Shown here: piece after piece, positions 25,889-35,356 of the stretch
Numbering within the stretch: the first letter of the stretch is position 1
Layout of the letters: each line of letters opens with the position of its first letter
Assembly (NCBI GenBank): GCA_963922335.1
Contig: CAWUIB010000012.1
Location: 57,231-121,230 of the forward strand
Reading direction: 5' to 3'
DNA: 64,000 nucleotides
DNA from: CALBPI01 sp963922335
GTDB taxonomy: Bacteria; Pseudomonadota; Gammaproteobacteria; Steroidobacterales; Woeseiaceae
Position numbers and translations under genes: made by a program
Notes under the pieces: model-generated
Seen by the model: the letters and a program-made list of their open reading frames with translations, nothing else
What the model was told of the DNA's origin: nothing
The model's database searches: none

Positions 25889-26686
25889 ATGCCAGTCACT
25901 ATCAAAACCCCGGAAGAACAGGATGCGATGCGGACAGCGGGTCGACTCGCTGCGGACGTGCTCGACATGATTACTGATTATGTCAAACCGGGCGTCACGA
26001 CCAATGAACTGAACGAACGCTGCCATCAGTACATTACCGAGGAGCAAGGTGCGATCCCTGCCCCTCTGAATTACACCGGCGGCGGCCCAGTCCCGTTCCC
26101 GAAATCGATTTGCACGTCTCTCAACCACGTTATTTGCCATGGCATCCCATCCGACCGCGTGCTGAGACAAGGAGACGCCCTCAACATCGATATCACGGTG
26201 ATAAAGGATGGCTGGCACGGCGACACCAGCAGGATGTTCATGGTGGGCAAACCCAACATTCAGGCGCAACGTCTAGCCACAATCTGCCACGAGGCGATGA
26301 TGCTGGGGATCCAACAGGTCGCGCCGGGTAAGACGCTGGGCGATATCGGCCATGCCGTTCAACGTCACGCTGAGCGACATCGCTTCTCGGTAGTTCGAGA
26401 ATATTGCGGCCACGGCATTGGGCGAGGATTCCACGAGGACCCGCAGGTCGTACATTACGGTCAGCCGGGTACAGGGATGCCGCTCGAGGCCGGGATGACG
26501 TTTACCGTTGAGCCGATGCTCAATGCTGGCAAACGCCACACGCGACTTCTGCCTGACGGGTGGACGGTTGTCACACGAGATCATTCGCAATCCGCGCAAT
26601 GGGAACACACGGTGTTGGTCACGCCTACCGGGTTCGAAATCTTAACCCTCGGTGCCGCACAACGTGACCGAGCAAGCGCAGCCTGA
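25889..26686 (+). CDS. map: Type I methionine aminopeptidase
   Basis: Removes the initiator methionine from nascent proteins. 265 residues from the ATG at 25889, which has GGAA four bases upstream and gives the normal start MPVTIKTPEEQDAMRTAGRLAADVL. An upstream in-frame start would add 17 residues without similarity. Metal-binding motifs are in place: HGIPSDRVLRQGDALNIDITVIKDGWHGDTSRMF (two Asp), EYCGHGIGRGFHEDPQVVHYG (His), MTFTVEPMLNAG (Glu) and SAQWEHTVLVT (Glu). Divergent from rpsB, as in E. coli. Confidence 0.97.
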   Translation: MPVTIKTPEEQDAMRTAGRLAADVLDMITDYVKPGVTTNELNERCHQYITEEQGAIPAPLNYTGGGPVPFPKSICTSLNHVICHGIPSDRVLRQGDALNIDITVIKDGWHGDTSRMFMVGKPNIQAQRLATICHEAMMLGIQQVAPGKTLGDIGHAVQRHAERHRFSVVREYCGHGIGRGFHEDPQVVHYGQPGTGMPLEAGMTFTVEPMLNAGKRHTRLLPDGWTVVTRDHSQSAQWEHTVLVTPTGFEILTLGAAQRDRASAA

Positions 26687-29363
26687 TTCGACGGCGCGCT
26701 CTGCCGCCACACCGGCCGGGACTGGCCGCTATACGGCTCAGCCGGCAGGCCCTGATGCCACTGTAGGGCGGTTCGTCAGCCAACTCGACGCAGCGGCAAC
26801 CAGCCCCACTGCCTTGCGGGATATGCTCGGCAGCGCCCGCGAGGCGTTGGCGGATCGCTTTCGCAATGGCGATGCGGTCGAGCTATTGGTCGCGGCCAAT
26901 GCGGGCATTGTCGACGCAGCGCTTACCCACCTTTGGGCCCATTTTGGGGTTCCGGAAGATGCTTTCGCGCTTGTTGCTGTTGGCGGTTACGGCCGCGCAG
27001 AACTACATCCCGGGTCGGATATCGACATCCTGATATTGGTCAGCGAAGGAGAGGTAGACACGGATTCGGTGGAACGCTTCGTTGCGGCACTTTGGGACAC
27101 GGGCCTCGAAATCGGTCACAGCGTTCGCACGGTGGTCGATTGCAAACAACAAGCGGCGGACGATGTGACCGTTGCGACAACCCTCATGGAGTCGCGCCGG
27201 CTGGTCGGCAATGCGCGGCTCCACGAGGAGATGGTCCGCGTCACCGGTCCGAGAGAGGTCTGGGATCCTGCTGCTTTTTTTGTCGCCAAACGCGATGAAC
27301 AGCGAGCCCGACACCACCGCTACGACGATACCGGTTACAACCTTGAACCCAATGTAAAGGGTAGTCCGGGCGGCCTGCGCGACATCCAGACGGTTAGCTG
27401 GATTGCAAAGCGACATATCGGAGCGCAGGACTTCGAAGCGCTCGCGGGATTTGGCTTCCTGACAGCGGGTCAGGCATCACGCCTGGTCGACGCACGGCAG
27501 TTCCTATGGACGATTCGTTACGGACTACACATTCTGACGGGGCGACGAGAAGATCGGCTCCTGTTCGACCACCAGAAAGCACTGGCTGAGTTGCTCGGTT
27601 ACGAAGATTCCCGCTTCACGCTTGGCGTCGAGCAAATGATGCAGCGCTATTACCGGATGGTTATGCAAGTCTCGCGCGCCAACGAAATTCTGCTGCAGCT
27701 TTTCGAAGAGGACATACTCGGATCGGTTGACGAGCCTCCCGAAGCGATCAACGAGTCGTTTGTCAGTCGCAGCGGATACTTGCAGGCCATAGACGATGAC
27801 GTATTTCTGAGAGATCCCTCAGCGCTTCTGAGTATTTTTCGGATCCTGCAACAAAACCCTGAACTCAAGGGAGTGAGCGCGCGCACCATCGGACTGATAC
27901 GCAAGCATCGTCACCTGATCGATGAGCAGTTCAGGCAACATCCCCGCAATCACCGCCTTTTTCTGGATTTGCTGCGCTCACCGACCGGTGTCACAAAAGC
28001 CCTGCGTCGCATGAACCGATACGAAATTCTGGGCAATTACATCCCGGCTTTCGGTCGTATTGTCGGCAGGATGCAATACGACCTGTTCCATGCGTACACC
28101 GTTGATGAACACACGCTGTTTCTGGTGTCGCACTTGCGCAAATTTGCACTCGGCATCAGCGAGGATGACCATTGCAACCAGGTCATGTCGCGACTGCCCG
28201 ACCAATCGCTTTCGATGCTCTCGGGGTTGTTTCATGATATCGCCAAAGGGCGTGGTGGTGACCACTCCGAGCTCGGCGCAACGGACGCATTGTTGTTCTG
28301 CCGTGAGCACGGTCTGAGCGACGATGAAGCGGACCTCGTCAGCTGGCTGGTCGCGAACCATCTCATCCTGTCAATGACGGCGCAGAAGAAAGATCTCAGC
28401 GACCCTGAAGTCATCGCCAGGTTTGCCGAGCGCATGCAAACGCGTGTGCGTCTCGACTATCTCTACGTGCTCACTGCCGCAGATGTTCGCGCGACCAATC
28501 CGAAGCTCTGGAACTCGTGGAAAGCGAAGCTGTTCCGAGACCTTTACGAGGCGACGGCGCAAGCGTTGGATCGTGGCCTTGAGAATCCAGCCAATACCAC
28601 GCAGCTGGTAAGCCTTACGCTGGACGATGCACGCAAAAAACTCGAAGGTGTTGTCGCACCAGAAGCGATCGATTCCTTTTTCGCGGTGGTCGACAAGGAT
28701 TACTTCCTTCGCTATTCCGCCGAGGAGATCGCGTGGCACACCAGCGCTCTGAGCGCGAACGGTACAAGCTCGCCCATGATGTCGATGGTGGCCAACCAGC
28801 GCGAAAACACGCTGGCGATCATGCTCTACACGCCACAGATACAACACACGTTTGCTGGCGTTACGGCCAGACTCGATGAACTTGGACTATCCGTTTTGGA
28901 CGCACGAATTGAACAACTCCAGAATGCCTTCAGCCTCGACACCTACATCGTTGCGAATTCGATGGGTAACGAGCTTGACGCGACACTGATCAGTGATATT
29001 GAGCGCAGGCTCACGCCGATCGTAAACGGCGAAGAAGACGACATACTGCGCGTGCAGCGAGCGCTTCCCAGAGTTCAACGAATGTTCGAAACACCAACGG
29101 CAATCAGTTTTCGCGAGGATGAGACCAAGAAACGCACGGTCATGGAATTGGTGTGCGCCGATCATCCCGGACTCCTGCACACCGTTGGCGAAACACTGAT
29201 TGCCTGCGACGTCTACATCAGCGCCGCCAAGATTGTGACGATCGGCGAGAAGGCTGAAGACGTGTTCTACCTTACGAGCGCACAAGAGTTACCTCTGAAT
29301 CGATCGGAACAGGAGAACCTCAGGGAATCCCTCCTCGGCGCACTGGCCGGGCGTCCGTCATGA
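26652..29363 (+). CDS. glnD: Bifunctional PII uridylyltransferase / uridylyl-removing enzyme
   Basis: Senses glutamine and modifies PII proteins to control nitrogen assimilation. 903 residues. The nucleotidyltransferase domain has VAVGGYGRAELHPGSDIDILIL (GG and DxD), the middle part carries the LEPNVKGSPGGLRDIQTVSWIAKR segment, the HD hydrolase domain shows LSGLFHDIAKGRGGDHSELGA, and two ACT domains lie at the C-terminus (from about residue 705 and from ELVCADHPGLLHTVGETLIACDVYISAAKI). The first start is GTG at 26652, overlapping map by 35 bases; GTG at 26664 is also possible. The map-glnD-dap order is common in gammaproteobacteria. Confidence 0.96.
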   Translation: MPHNVTEQAQPDSTARSAATPAGTGRYTAQPAGPDATVGRFVSQLDAAATSPTALRDMLGSAREALADRFRNGDAVELLVAANAGIVDAALTHLWAHFGVPEDAFALVAVGGYGRAELHPGSDIDILILVSEGEVDTDSVERFVAALWDTGLEIGHSVRTVVDCKQQAADDVTVATTLMESRRLVGNARLHEEMVRVTGPREVWDPAAFFVAKRDEQRARHHRYDDTGYNLEPNVKGSPGGLRDIQTVSWIAKRHIGAQDFEALAGFGFLTAGQASRLVDARQFLWTIRYGLHILTGRREDRLLFDHQKALAELLGYEDSRFTLGVEQMMQRYYRMVMQVSRANEILLQLFEEDILGSVDEPPEAINESFVSRSGYLQAIDDDVFLRDPSALLSIFRILQQNPELKGVSARTIGLIRKHRHLIDEQFRQHPRNHRLFLDLLRSPTGVTKALRRMNRYEILGNYIPAFGRIVGRMQYDLFHAYTVDEHTLFLVSHLRKFALGISEDDHCNQVMSRLPDQSLSMLSGLFHDIAKGRGGDHSELGATDALLFCREHGLSDDEADLVSWLVANHLILSMTAQKKDLSDPEVIARFAERMQTRVRLDYLYVLTAADVRATNPKLWNSWKAKLFRDLYEATAQALDRGLENPANTTQLVSLTLDDARKKLEGVVAPEAIDSFFAVVDKDYFLRYSAEEIAWHTSALSANGTSSPMMSMVANQRENTLAIMLYTPQIQHTFAGVTARLDELGLSVLDARIEQLQNAFSLDTYIVANSMGNELDATLISDIERRLTPIVNGEEDDILRVQRALPRVQRMFETPTAISFREDETKKRTVMELVCADHPGLLHTVGETLIACDVYISAAKIVTIGEKAEDVFYLTSAQELPLNRSEQENLRESLLGALAGRPS

Positions 29364-30535
29364 GCGCGAATCCTGGATTCGAACGCCTGCAGGCCTACCC
29401 CTTTGAGTTCCTCTCCGAACTACTTGATGGCGTTACGCCACCGTCAGGACTTACCCCGATCCCATTGTCCGTCGGAGAACCGAAACACAGCCCGTTTGCG
29501 GCAGCACTCGAGGCGCACAATGCGATCTTTCACGCTTCGGCGGGCAAGTACCCACCGATTCGGGGCACGGACGATTTGCGTAGCGCGTGTGCAGGATGGC
29601 TCGAAAGGCGGTTTCAGCTGCACGTGGACCCACAGCGCATGGTGCACCCGGTCAACGGGACTCGAGAAGGACTCTTTGCGATCGCCCAGGCGCTGATTGA
29701 TCCCGCCGACAATGCAGTTGTTGCAATGCCAAATCCGTTCTACCAGATCTATGAAGGTGCGGCTTTGATGGCGGGCGCCACTCCTGTGTATCTCGCGACC
29801 GACCCGACGCAGCACCACTTACCCGATCTGAATCGCTTGTCACCCGATCTGCTGCTGTCCTTAAGGCTGTTCTATTTGTGCTCGCCAGTGAATCCGGCCG
29901 GCACGGTCGCTCCGCTGACCTACCTCAAAAGACTGGCAGACCTCGCAGTCGAGTACGACTTCGTCGTCGTGGCGGACGAGTGTTACATCGACATCTATCG
30001 CGACGAACCACCTGTCTCGTTACTGAACGCTGCCACGGACATGTTTCCCAATGTGCTCGCATTCCACAGTCTGTCGAAGCGCTCCAACTTGCCGGGGCTA
30101 AGGTCAGGGTTTGTTGCGGGTGACCCATCCCTCATCGATCTATTCGCCCGCTACAGAACCTATCATGGCTGCGGAATGTCACTAGCTGTGCAGGCGGCCA
30201 GCATTGCGGCTTGGAGCGATGACGCACACGTTCAAGACAATCGACGCGCCTATAACCAGAAGTTCGCCATGGCGGCAGACACCCTGAGCGGTAGCCTCGA
30301 CGCACAAACGCCGCCAGCTGCTTTCTACCTGTGGCCGGAAATCGAAGGTGATGATCGGGTGTTTTGCCGCGATCTGTTTGCGCACACCCATGTGACGGCG
30401 GTGCCAGGCAGGTATTTCGCGCGTGAGGTTGACGGTGTCAACCCCGGTGCAGGTCGCATTCGACTTTCATTGGTCGCCGATATCGATAACACTCGCGAAG
30501 CGTTGGGGCGGCTCGCCGCGTTTTGTAAGCGCTAA
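29360..30535 (+). CDS. dapC: Succinyldiaminopimelate transaminase DapC
   Basis: PLP-dependent class I/II aminotransferase of the succinylase branch of lysine and diaminopimelate synthesis. 391 residues. PIPLSVGEPKHSPF, the KYPPIRGTDDLRSA segment, NPFYQIYEGAALMAGATP, LCSPVNPAGTV, VADECYIDIY (PLP-contacting Asp and Tyr), and the PLP lysine in HSLSKRSNLPGLRSGF are visible, with GRIRLSLV near the end. Function is set by its place between glnD and dapD; by sequence alone it could be another fold-type I aminotransferase. It overlaps glnD by four bases. Confidence 0.92.
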   Translation: MSANPGFERLQAYPFEFLSELLDGVTPPSGLTPIPLSVGEPKHSPFAAALEAHNAIFHASAGKYPPIRGTDDLRSACAGWLERRFQLHVDPQRMVHPVNGTREGLFAIAQALIDPADNAVVAMPNPFYQIYEGAALMAGATPVYLATDPTQHHLPDLNRLSPDLLLSLRLFYLCSPVNPAGTVAPLTYLKRLADLAVEYDFVVVADECYIDIYRDEPPVSLLNAATDMFPNVLAFHSLSKRSNLPGLRSGFVAGDPSLIDLFARYRTYHGCGMSLAVQAASIAAWSDDAHVQDNRRAYNQKFAMAADTLSGSLDAQTPPAAFYLWPEIEGDDRVFCRDLFAHTHVTAVPGRYFAREVDGVNPGAGRIRLSLVADIDNTREALGRLAAFCKR

Positions 30536-30557
30536 CCGCAACCGGAGCTAAAGACCG

Positions 30558-31376
30558 ATGAACGTCAGGGAAACCATTGAAAACGCCTGGGATGAACGCG
30601 CGACGCTGACCCCCGAGAACACGGATGTCGTCAAGGCCGTCGACCACGCGCTAGAACAACTCGACAGCGGCGTCTCGAGGGTGGCCGAGCCGACAGGCGA
30701 CGGCTGGGTCGTCAATGAGTGGCTGAAAAAAGCCGTCCTGCTCTCGTTCAGACTACGCGACAACACCCTGATTGAAGAACGAGCCAATCGTTTCTTCGAC
30801 AAGGTGCCATTGAAATACGCGCAGTACAGTGAAGAAGATTTTCGCCGGGACGGCGTTCGGGTGGTGCCAGACGCAGTAGTTCGACAAGGTGCTTACGTCG
30901 GGAAAGATGTCGTCCTGATGCCGAGCTACACCAACATCGGCGCCTATATCGACTCCGGCACGATGGTCGACACATGGGCGACCGTCGGCAGTTGCGCGCA
31001 GATTGGGCGCAACGTGCATTTGTCCGGTGGTGTGGGCATCGGCGGCGTGCTGGAGCCGCTGCAAGCAACACCAACCATTATCGAGGACGACTGCTTCATC
31101 GGCGCGCGCTCAGAGATCGTCGAAGGCGTTGTCGTTGAGACCGGCAGCGTCATATCGATGGGCGTGTTCATCGGCCAAAGCACGCGAATTTACGATCGGG
31201 AAACAGGCACCATCACCTACGGGCGTGTGCCTGCTGGCAGTGTTGTCGTCCCGGGCAATCTGCCCTCCGCAGACGGAAGCTACTCGCTCTATGCGGCGAT
31301 CATTGTCAAACGCGTAGACGCCAAGACACGCGCAAAGGTGGGGTTGAACGAGTTACTGCGGGCAGCGACCGAATGA
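30558..31376 (+). CDS. dapD: 2,3,4,5-tetrahydropyridine-2,6-dicarboxylate N-succinyltransferase
   Basis: Succinylates tetrahydrodipicolinate, committing the pathway to the succinylase route. 272 residues, typical length. An N-terminal helical domain (residues 1-100, with DDGWVVNEWLKKAVLLSFRLRDN-like text) is followed by a left-handed beta helix (GVRVVPDAVVRQGAYVGKDVVLMPSYTNIGAYIDSGTMVDTWATVGSCAQIG, then HLSGGVGIGGVLEPLQATP). It supplies the substrate that DapC transaminates and DapE later desuccinylates. A GGAG-type ribosome site lies before the ATG. Confidence 0.97.
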   Translation: MNVRETIENAWDERATLTPENTDVVKAVDHALEQLDSGVSRVAEPTGDGWVVNEWLKKAVLLSFRLRDNTLIEERANRFFDKVPLKYAQYSEEDFRRDGVRVVPDAVVRQGAYVGKDVVLMPSYTNIGAYIDSGTMVDTWATVGSCAQIGRNVHLSGGVGIGGVLEPLQATPTIIEDDCFIGARSEIVEGVVVETGSVISMGVFIGQSTRIYDRETGTITYGRVPAGSVVVPGNLPSADGSYSLYAAIIVKRVDAKTRAKVGLNELLRAATE

Positions 31377-31723
31377 AACGCATCGTCTATGGGCTCAAAC
31401 AGTGCGATTCCTGCCGAAAAGCCATGCGGTGGATGGACGGCCAAGGACTCGACCACACCTTTGTCGACATTCGAGCGCAGACCCCTCCAACGAAGGAAAT
31501 ACAGAGCTGGCTGGATACGGTTGGCGACACAAAATTGGTGAACCGCAGATCCACAACTTGGCGCGGTCTCAGCGAGTCGGAGCGTGCCAGCACAACCGGC
31601 AGCGACGCTGCGCAAATGCTTCACCAGCACCCGACCCTCATCAAGCGACCTGTCTTGGCGCTCGACGAGGTGATACTGGTGGGATTTTCCGAGGCCGACT
31701 GGGCCGCCGCGCTTCTCGAATAG
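31373..31723 (+). CDS. yffB: ArsC/Spx-family protein (YffB-like)
   Basis: A 116-residue thioredoxin-fold protein of the ArsC/Spx/YffB family. It has a redox-type CxxC motif near the N-terminus (YGLKQCDSCRKAMRWM), the DIRAQTPPTKEIQSWL helix region and the family's cis-proline segment LIKRPVLALDEVILVGF. E. coli YffB is encoded next to dapE; here the gene overlaps dapD by four bases, and dapE lies 4.8 kb away behind the pst operon. The substrate of this group is unknown, so arsenate reduction should not be assumed. Confidence 0.88.
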   Translation: MKRIVYGLKQCDSCRKAMRWMDGQGLDHTFVDIRAQTPPTKEIQSWLDTVGDTKLVNRRSTTWRGLSESERASTTGSDAAQMLHQHPTLIKRPVLALDEVILVGFSEADWAAALLE

Positions 31724-31727
31724 ACCG

Positions 31728-32609
31728 CTAGCCGAACCGGCCCGTGATGTAGTCTTCGGTCAGTCGATGCTGCGGGTTGGTGAACACCTTGTCGGTCTCA
31801 TCTACCTCAATCAACTCGCCGAGATGGAAGTAAGCTGTTCGCTGAGACACACGAGCAGCCTGTTGCATCGAGTGGGTCACGATCACGATCGCGTAGTTCT
31901 CGCGCAACTCATCGATGAGGTCCTCGATCTTGGCGGTAGCGATCGGATCCAAAGCCGAGCAAGGCTCATCCATGAGGATGACTTCGGGGCTTACGGCGAT
32001 TGTGCGCGCAATACACAGGCGTTGCTGCTGACCGCCCGAAAGACTGGTTCCCGTGTCATGCAGCCGATCTTTGACCTCGGTTAAAAGGCCAGCTTTCTCA
32101 AGACTCGTATGCACGATCTCGTCCAGGTCAGCGCGGTTTTGAGCGAGCCCGTGAAGTCTTGGTCCGTACGCGATGTTGTCGTAGATCGACTTGGGAAATG
32201 GATTCGGTTTCTGAAAGACCATCCCAACTCTCGCACGAAGCGCGACGACGTCCATCGAACGATCGTAGATGTCTTTACGGTCGAGCATGATCCGACCTTC
32301 GACCCGCGCGCTGTCGATCGTGTCGTTCATCCGGTTGAGGCATCGGAGGAAAGTCGATTTGCCGCACCCTGACGGTCCGATCAGCGCGATCACTTCATTT
32401 CGAGCGATCTCCAGGCTGACGTTCTTGATCGCCTGGGTCTCTCCGTAAAACACATTCACATTGTGCGCTTGAAAATACGGGTCCATCACGAAGGGACTGC
32501 CGACAGAAGTGCTCTGCGGCAACGCGTCGCGGGCTCGGCTCGCTTCTCGTGGTGCACTTTCAGGCGCCAGGTCGGCTACGGCAGATGCATCAATCGTCAG
32601 TTCAGTCAC
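31728..32609 (-). CDS. pstB: Phosphate ABC transporter ATP-binding protein PstB
   Basis: ATPase of the high-affinity phosphate importer. 293 residues. Walker A IALIGPSGCGKSTFLRCLNRMND, PstB-specific VFQKPNPFPKSIYDNIAYGPRLHG, ABC signature SLSGGQQQRLCIARTIA, Walker B VILMDEPCSALDP, and the switch His in IVTHSMQQAARVS are all present. The GTG start at 32609 gives about 40 residues ahead of the usual beginning; an in-frame ATG (MDPYFQAHNVNVFYG) at residue 42 would give a protein of common length. Convergent with yffB, four bases apart. Confidence 0.97.
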   Translation of the reverse strand: MTELTIDASAVADLAPESAPREASRARDALPQSTSVGSPFVMDPYFQAHNVNVFYGETQAIKNVSLEIARNEVIALIGPSGCGKSTFLRCLNRMNDTIDSARVEGRIMLDRKDIYDRSMDVVALRARVGMVFQKPNPFPKSIYDNIAYGPRLHGLAQNRADLDEIVHTSLEKAGLLTEVKDRLHDTGTSLSGGQQQRLCIARTIAVSPEVILMDEPCSALDPIATAKIEDLIDELRENYAIVIVTHSMQQAARVSQRTAYFHLGELIEVDETDKVFTNPQHRLTEDYITGRFG

Positions 32610-32661
32610 AACTTAAACCTCTATAAAACCGAAGCTTACCGCTCATTCCTAAGGCCACGCA

Positions 32662-33945
32662 TTACCACGAGCGCTCAAATCTTCGCCGCAACAAGACCGC
32701 CGCGAGATTCATCAACAGCAAGAAACCCAGCAAAACGATGATCGCCGCTGAGGTTCTCTCCACGAACGCACGTTCCGGGCTGTCGGCCCATAAGTATACC
32801 TGCACCGGCAGCGCAGTGGCGGGCTCTAACGGACCGCCGGGGATATCTACGATAAACGCGACCATACCAATCATCAACAAGGGTGCTGTTTCGCCGAGGG
32901 CACGCGCCATCCCTATGATCGTGCCGGTAAGGATGCCCGGTAACGCGAGCGGCACCACGTGTTGGAATACCGTCTGAACTTGAGAGGCCCCGAGACCAAG
33001 TGCCGCTTCTCGAATCGACGGCGGCACCGACTTGATCGCAGCACGCGCCGCAATGATCACTACCGGCAGCGTCATCAGCGCAAGCACCAGACCACCAACC
33101 AGTGGCGCTGAGCGCGGCAGTGCCATCCAATTAATGAATACCGCCAGCCCGAGGAGACCATAAACAATCGACGGTACCGCGGCGAGATTGTTGATATTGA
33201 CCTCGATCAGGTCGGTCCACCGATTTCGTGGGGCAAATTCCTCAAGGTAAACCGCAGCAGCCACACCGATAGGAAACGCGAGTAGCACTGTGACCAGCAA
33301 CATATAAACCGAGCCCATGAAAGCACCACGGATGCCAGCAAGCTCGGGATCACGAGAGTCGCCATTGACGAATAACGCGGTGTTGAAGCGCGTGTAAATT
33401 CGGTTGAGGGCCCGCAGCTCGTCAACCCAACGAATCTGCCGGTCACTCACAGTACGCTGCGATTCATCGAGGCTACGATCGACATTACCCTTAATCAACA
33501 TGTCGATATTCGCACTGGCCGGCACGCGCAACTCTATTTGCTGACCGATCAAATCAGGGTCTTCGAGCACTCGCTCCCGCAACAGGAAACTTGATTCTGC
33601 GCTGACCAGCTCCCCCACCGCGCGTTTTTCGATACGTGTGTTCACATCGAGAAACAACCTGGCCAGCGAGTCACGAATGACGATGTCGTAGTCGCCGCCC
33701 TCCAAAGACTCGCGACTCCGATTTCCCTTAGGATCAACGTCAGCGGCACTCACGACCACCGGCAACACGATTTCGGTTTGGCGAAACGCACTCACACCGT
33801 TACTCACGATATTCGCGAAAAAAGCGACGAGAAACACAAGGCCTACGAGTACCGCGGCGAGACCATACGCGCGGAACCGTCGCTCTCGGGCGTAGCGACG
33901 CTTGAGCGTTTTCTCCACGGCTGCCTGGATACTGATATCGCTCAT
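32662..33945 (-). CDS. pstA: Phosphate ABC transporter permease PstA
   Basis: Inner-membrane permease subunit, partner of PstC. 427 residues, longer than the roughly 300 of E. coli. After a first membrane segment (about 28-50) an extended region of some 140 residues, probably periplasmic, precedes the core. The core begins near RGAFMGSVYMLLVTVLLAFPIGVAAAVYLEEFAP and contains the EAA-type loop (IREAALGLGASQVQTVFQHVVPLALPGILTGTIIGMARALGETAPLLM). Such enlarged PstA and PstC proteins occur in several marine gammaproteobacteria. Confidence 0.95.
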   Translation of the reverse strand: MSDISIQAAVEKTLKRRYARERRFRAYGLAAVLVGLVFLVAFFANIVSNGVSAFRQTEIVLPVVVSAADVDPKGNRSRESLEGGDYDIVIRDSLARLFLDVNTRIEKRAVGELVSAESSFLLRERVLEDPDLIGQQIELRVPASANIDMLIKGNVDRSLDESQRTVSDRQIRWVDELRALNRIYTRFNTALFVNGDSRDPELAGIRGAFMGSVYMLLVTVLLAFPIGVAAAVYLEEFAPRNRWTDLIEVNINNLAAVPSIVYGLLGLAVFINWMALPRSAPLVGGLVLALMTLPVVIIAARAAIKSVPPSIREAALGLGASQVQTVFQHVVPLALPGILTGTIIGMARALGETAPLLMIGMVAFIVDIPGGPLEPATALPVQVYLWADSPERAFVERTSAAIIVLLGFLLLMNLAAVLLRRRFERSW

Positions 33946-33957
33946 CGATAGGCCCTG

Positions 33958-35331
33958 CTATTCATACTGTTCGCGGTACTTGCGCACAACGCGCAGCCCA
34001 ATCACGTTGAGCCCTAAAGTCACAAGGAACAACAACAGGCCGAGCGCAAATGCCGCCAGCGTCTTGGCGCTATCGAACTCCTGGTCACCGATCAGCAACG
34101 TTACGATCTGCACCGTGACGGTCGTCACCGCTTCGAATGGATTCGCCGTCAGATTTGCCGATAATCCGGCCGCCATGACGACAATCATCGTCTCGCCGAT
34201 CGCTCTCGACATTGCCAAAAGCACACCGCCGACAATCCCCGGCAGCGCTGCAGGCAGCAGTACCTGGCGAATGGTCTCCGAACGCGTCGCCCCAAGCGCA
34301 AGCGACCCATCTTTCATGGTTCTCGGGACTGCGGTCAGTGCGTCGTCCGACAGCGATGAAATCAACGGAATAATCATGATCCCCATCACCAGCCCCGCTG
34401 CGAGCGCACTCTCCGAAGCCACGGTGAGCCCAACAGCTCCACCGATTTCGCGCAATATCGGCGCTACCGTTAGCGCGGCAAAAAAGCCGTATACCACGGT
34501 GGGAATGCCCGCGAGCACCTCGAGCAGCGGCTTGGCCACCGAACGGAACGACTCCGGCGCATACTCTGACAAGTAAACGGCGGTCATCAGTCCGACGGGT
34601 GTTGCGATCACCATGGCGATCGCCGTGATCAGCAAGGTCCCGGCAAACAAAGGAACAGCACCGAATGTGCCGGAGCCACCTACTTGATCGGCACGAATCG
34701 CCGTCTGCGGACTCCACTCAAGCCCGAAAAGAAAATCAGTCACCGGAACCGTGCCAAAGAACCGGGTCGCCTCAACCAATACTGAGGCAACAATACCGAC
34801 GGTGGTCAGCACGGCGATCGAAGAGGCGAGGAATAGCAGCGCGCGCACAAATCGCTCGACACTGTGACGTGCCGCGAACTTGGGGCCGATGCGCCAAATA
34901 CTGAACGTGGCGCCCGCAGCGATCAGCGCAAAGACAAACCCGGTCAACAAACGCGAGGCAGATGCTTTCAGGCTGTTGTAGCGATCCGCAAGTTCACGGA
35001 CTGCCGGGTCATCCGTGACAGCCACACCGGATGCTACGTTACGTATTTCGTTAAGCGCCAGACTGGCATTGCCGGCGGCTTGCTCGATAACCTCTGCCGA
35101 CAACATCTGGTTCATCCGGAATTCGATGACCCGAGTCGAAAGAATCGACCAGAACAGCAGCACCATAAGTACCGGGATAACCACCCACAGCAGTGAGTAA
35201 ACGCCGTAGTAGCCCGGCAGGGAGGTAAGACGTTTGCGATGGTCGACCATCGAAAGCGCCCGCCGACTACCCACGTAATACAGCACGCTGCCAGACAAAG
35301 CGGCGATGATAATCAGCGTCAACGGTTCCAT
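33958..35331 (-). CDS. pstC: Phosphate ABC transporter permease PstC
   Basis: Inner-membrane permease subunit. 457 residues, also enlarged: about 200 residues with two or three membrane segments precede the standard core. The core carries GAVPLFAGTLLITAIAMVIATPVGLMTAVYLSEYAPESFR, then LLEVLAGIPTVVYGFFAALTVAPILREIGG and the cytoplasmic coupling loop LALGATRSETIRQVLLPAALPGIVGGVLLAMSRAIGETMIV. Good GGAG ribosome site six bases before the ATG; 12 bases separate it from pstA. Confidence 0.95.
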   Translation of the reverse strand: MEPLTLIIIAALSGSVLYYVGSRRALSMVDHRKRLTSLPGYYGVYSLLWVVIPVLMVLLFWSILSTRVIEFRMNQMLSAEVIEQAAGNASLALNEIRNVASGVAVTDDPAVRELADRYNSLKASASRLLTGFVFALIAAGATFSIWRIGPKFAARHSVERFVRALLFLASSIAVLTTVGIVASVLVEATRFFGTVPVTDFLFGLEWSPQTAIRADQVGGSGTFGAVPLFAGTLLITAIAMVIATPVGLMTAVYLSEYAPESFRSVAKPLLEVLAGIPTVVYGFFAALTVAPILREIGGAVGLTVASESALAAGLVMGIMIIPLISSLSDDALTAVPRTMKDGSLALGATRSETIRQVLLPAALPGIVGGVLLAMSRAIGETMIVVMAAGLSANLTANPFEAVTTVTVQIVTLLIGDQEFDSAKTLAAFALGLLLFLVTLGLNVIGLRVVRKYREQYE

Positions 35332-35356
35332 GAAATCTCCAGCGGGATACCGGCCG

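Noticed and set aside
31373..31723. Arsenate reductase arsC
   Set aside because: The CxxC motif and dap-cluster setting fit the YffB/Spx group, and no ars genes are near.
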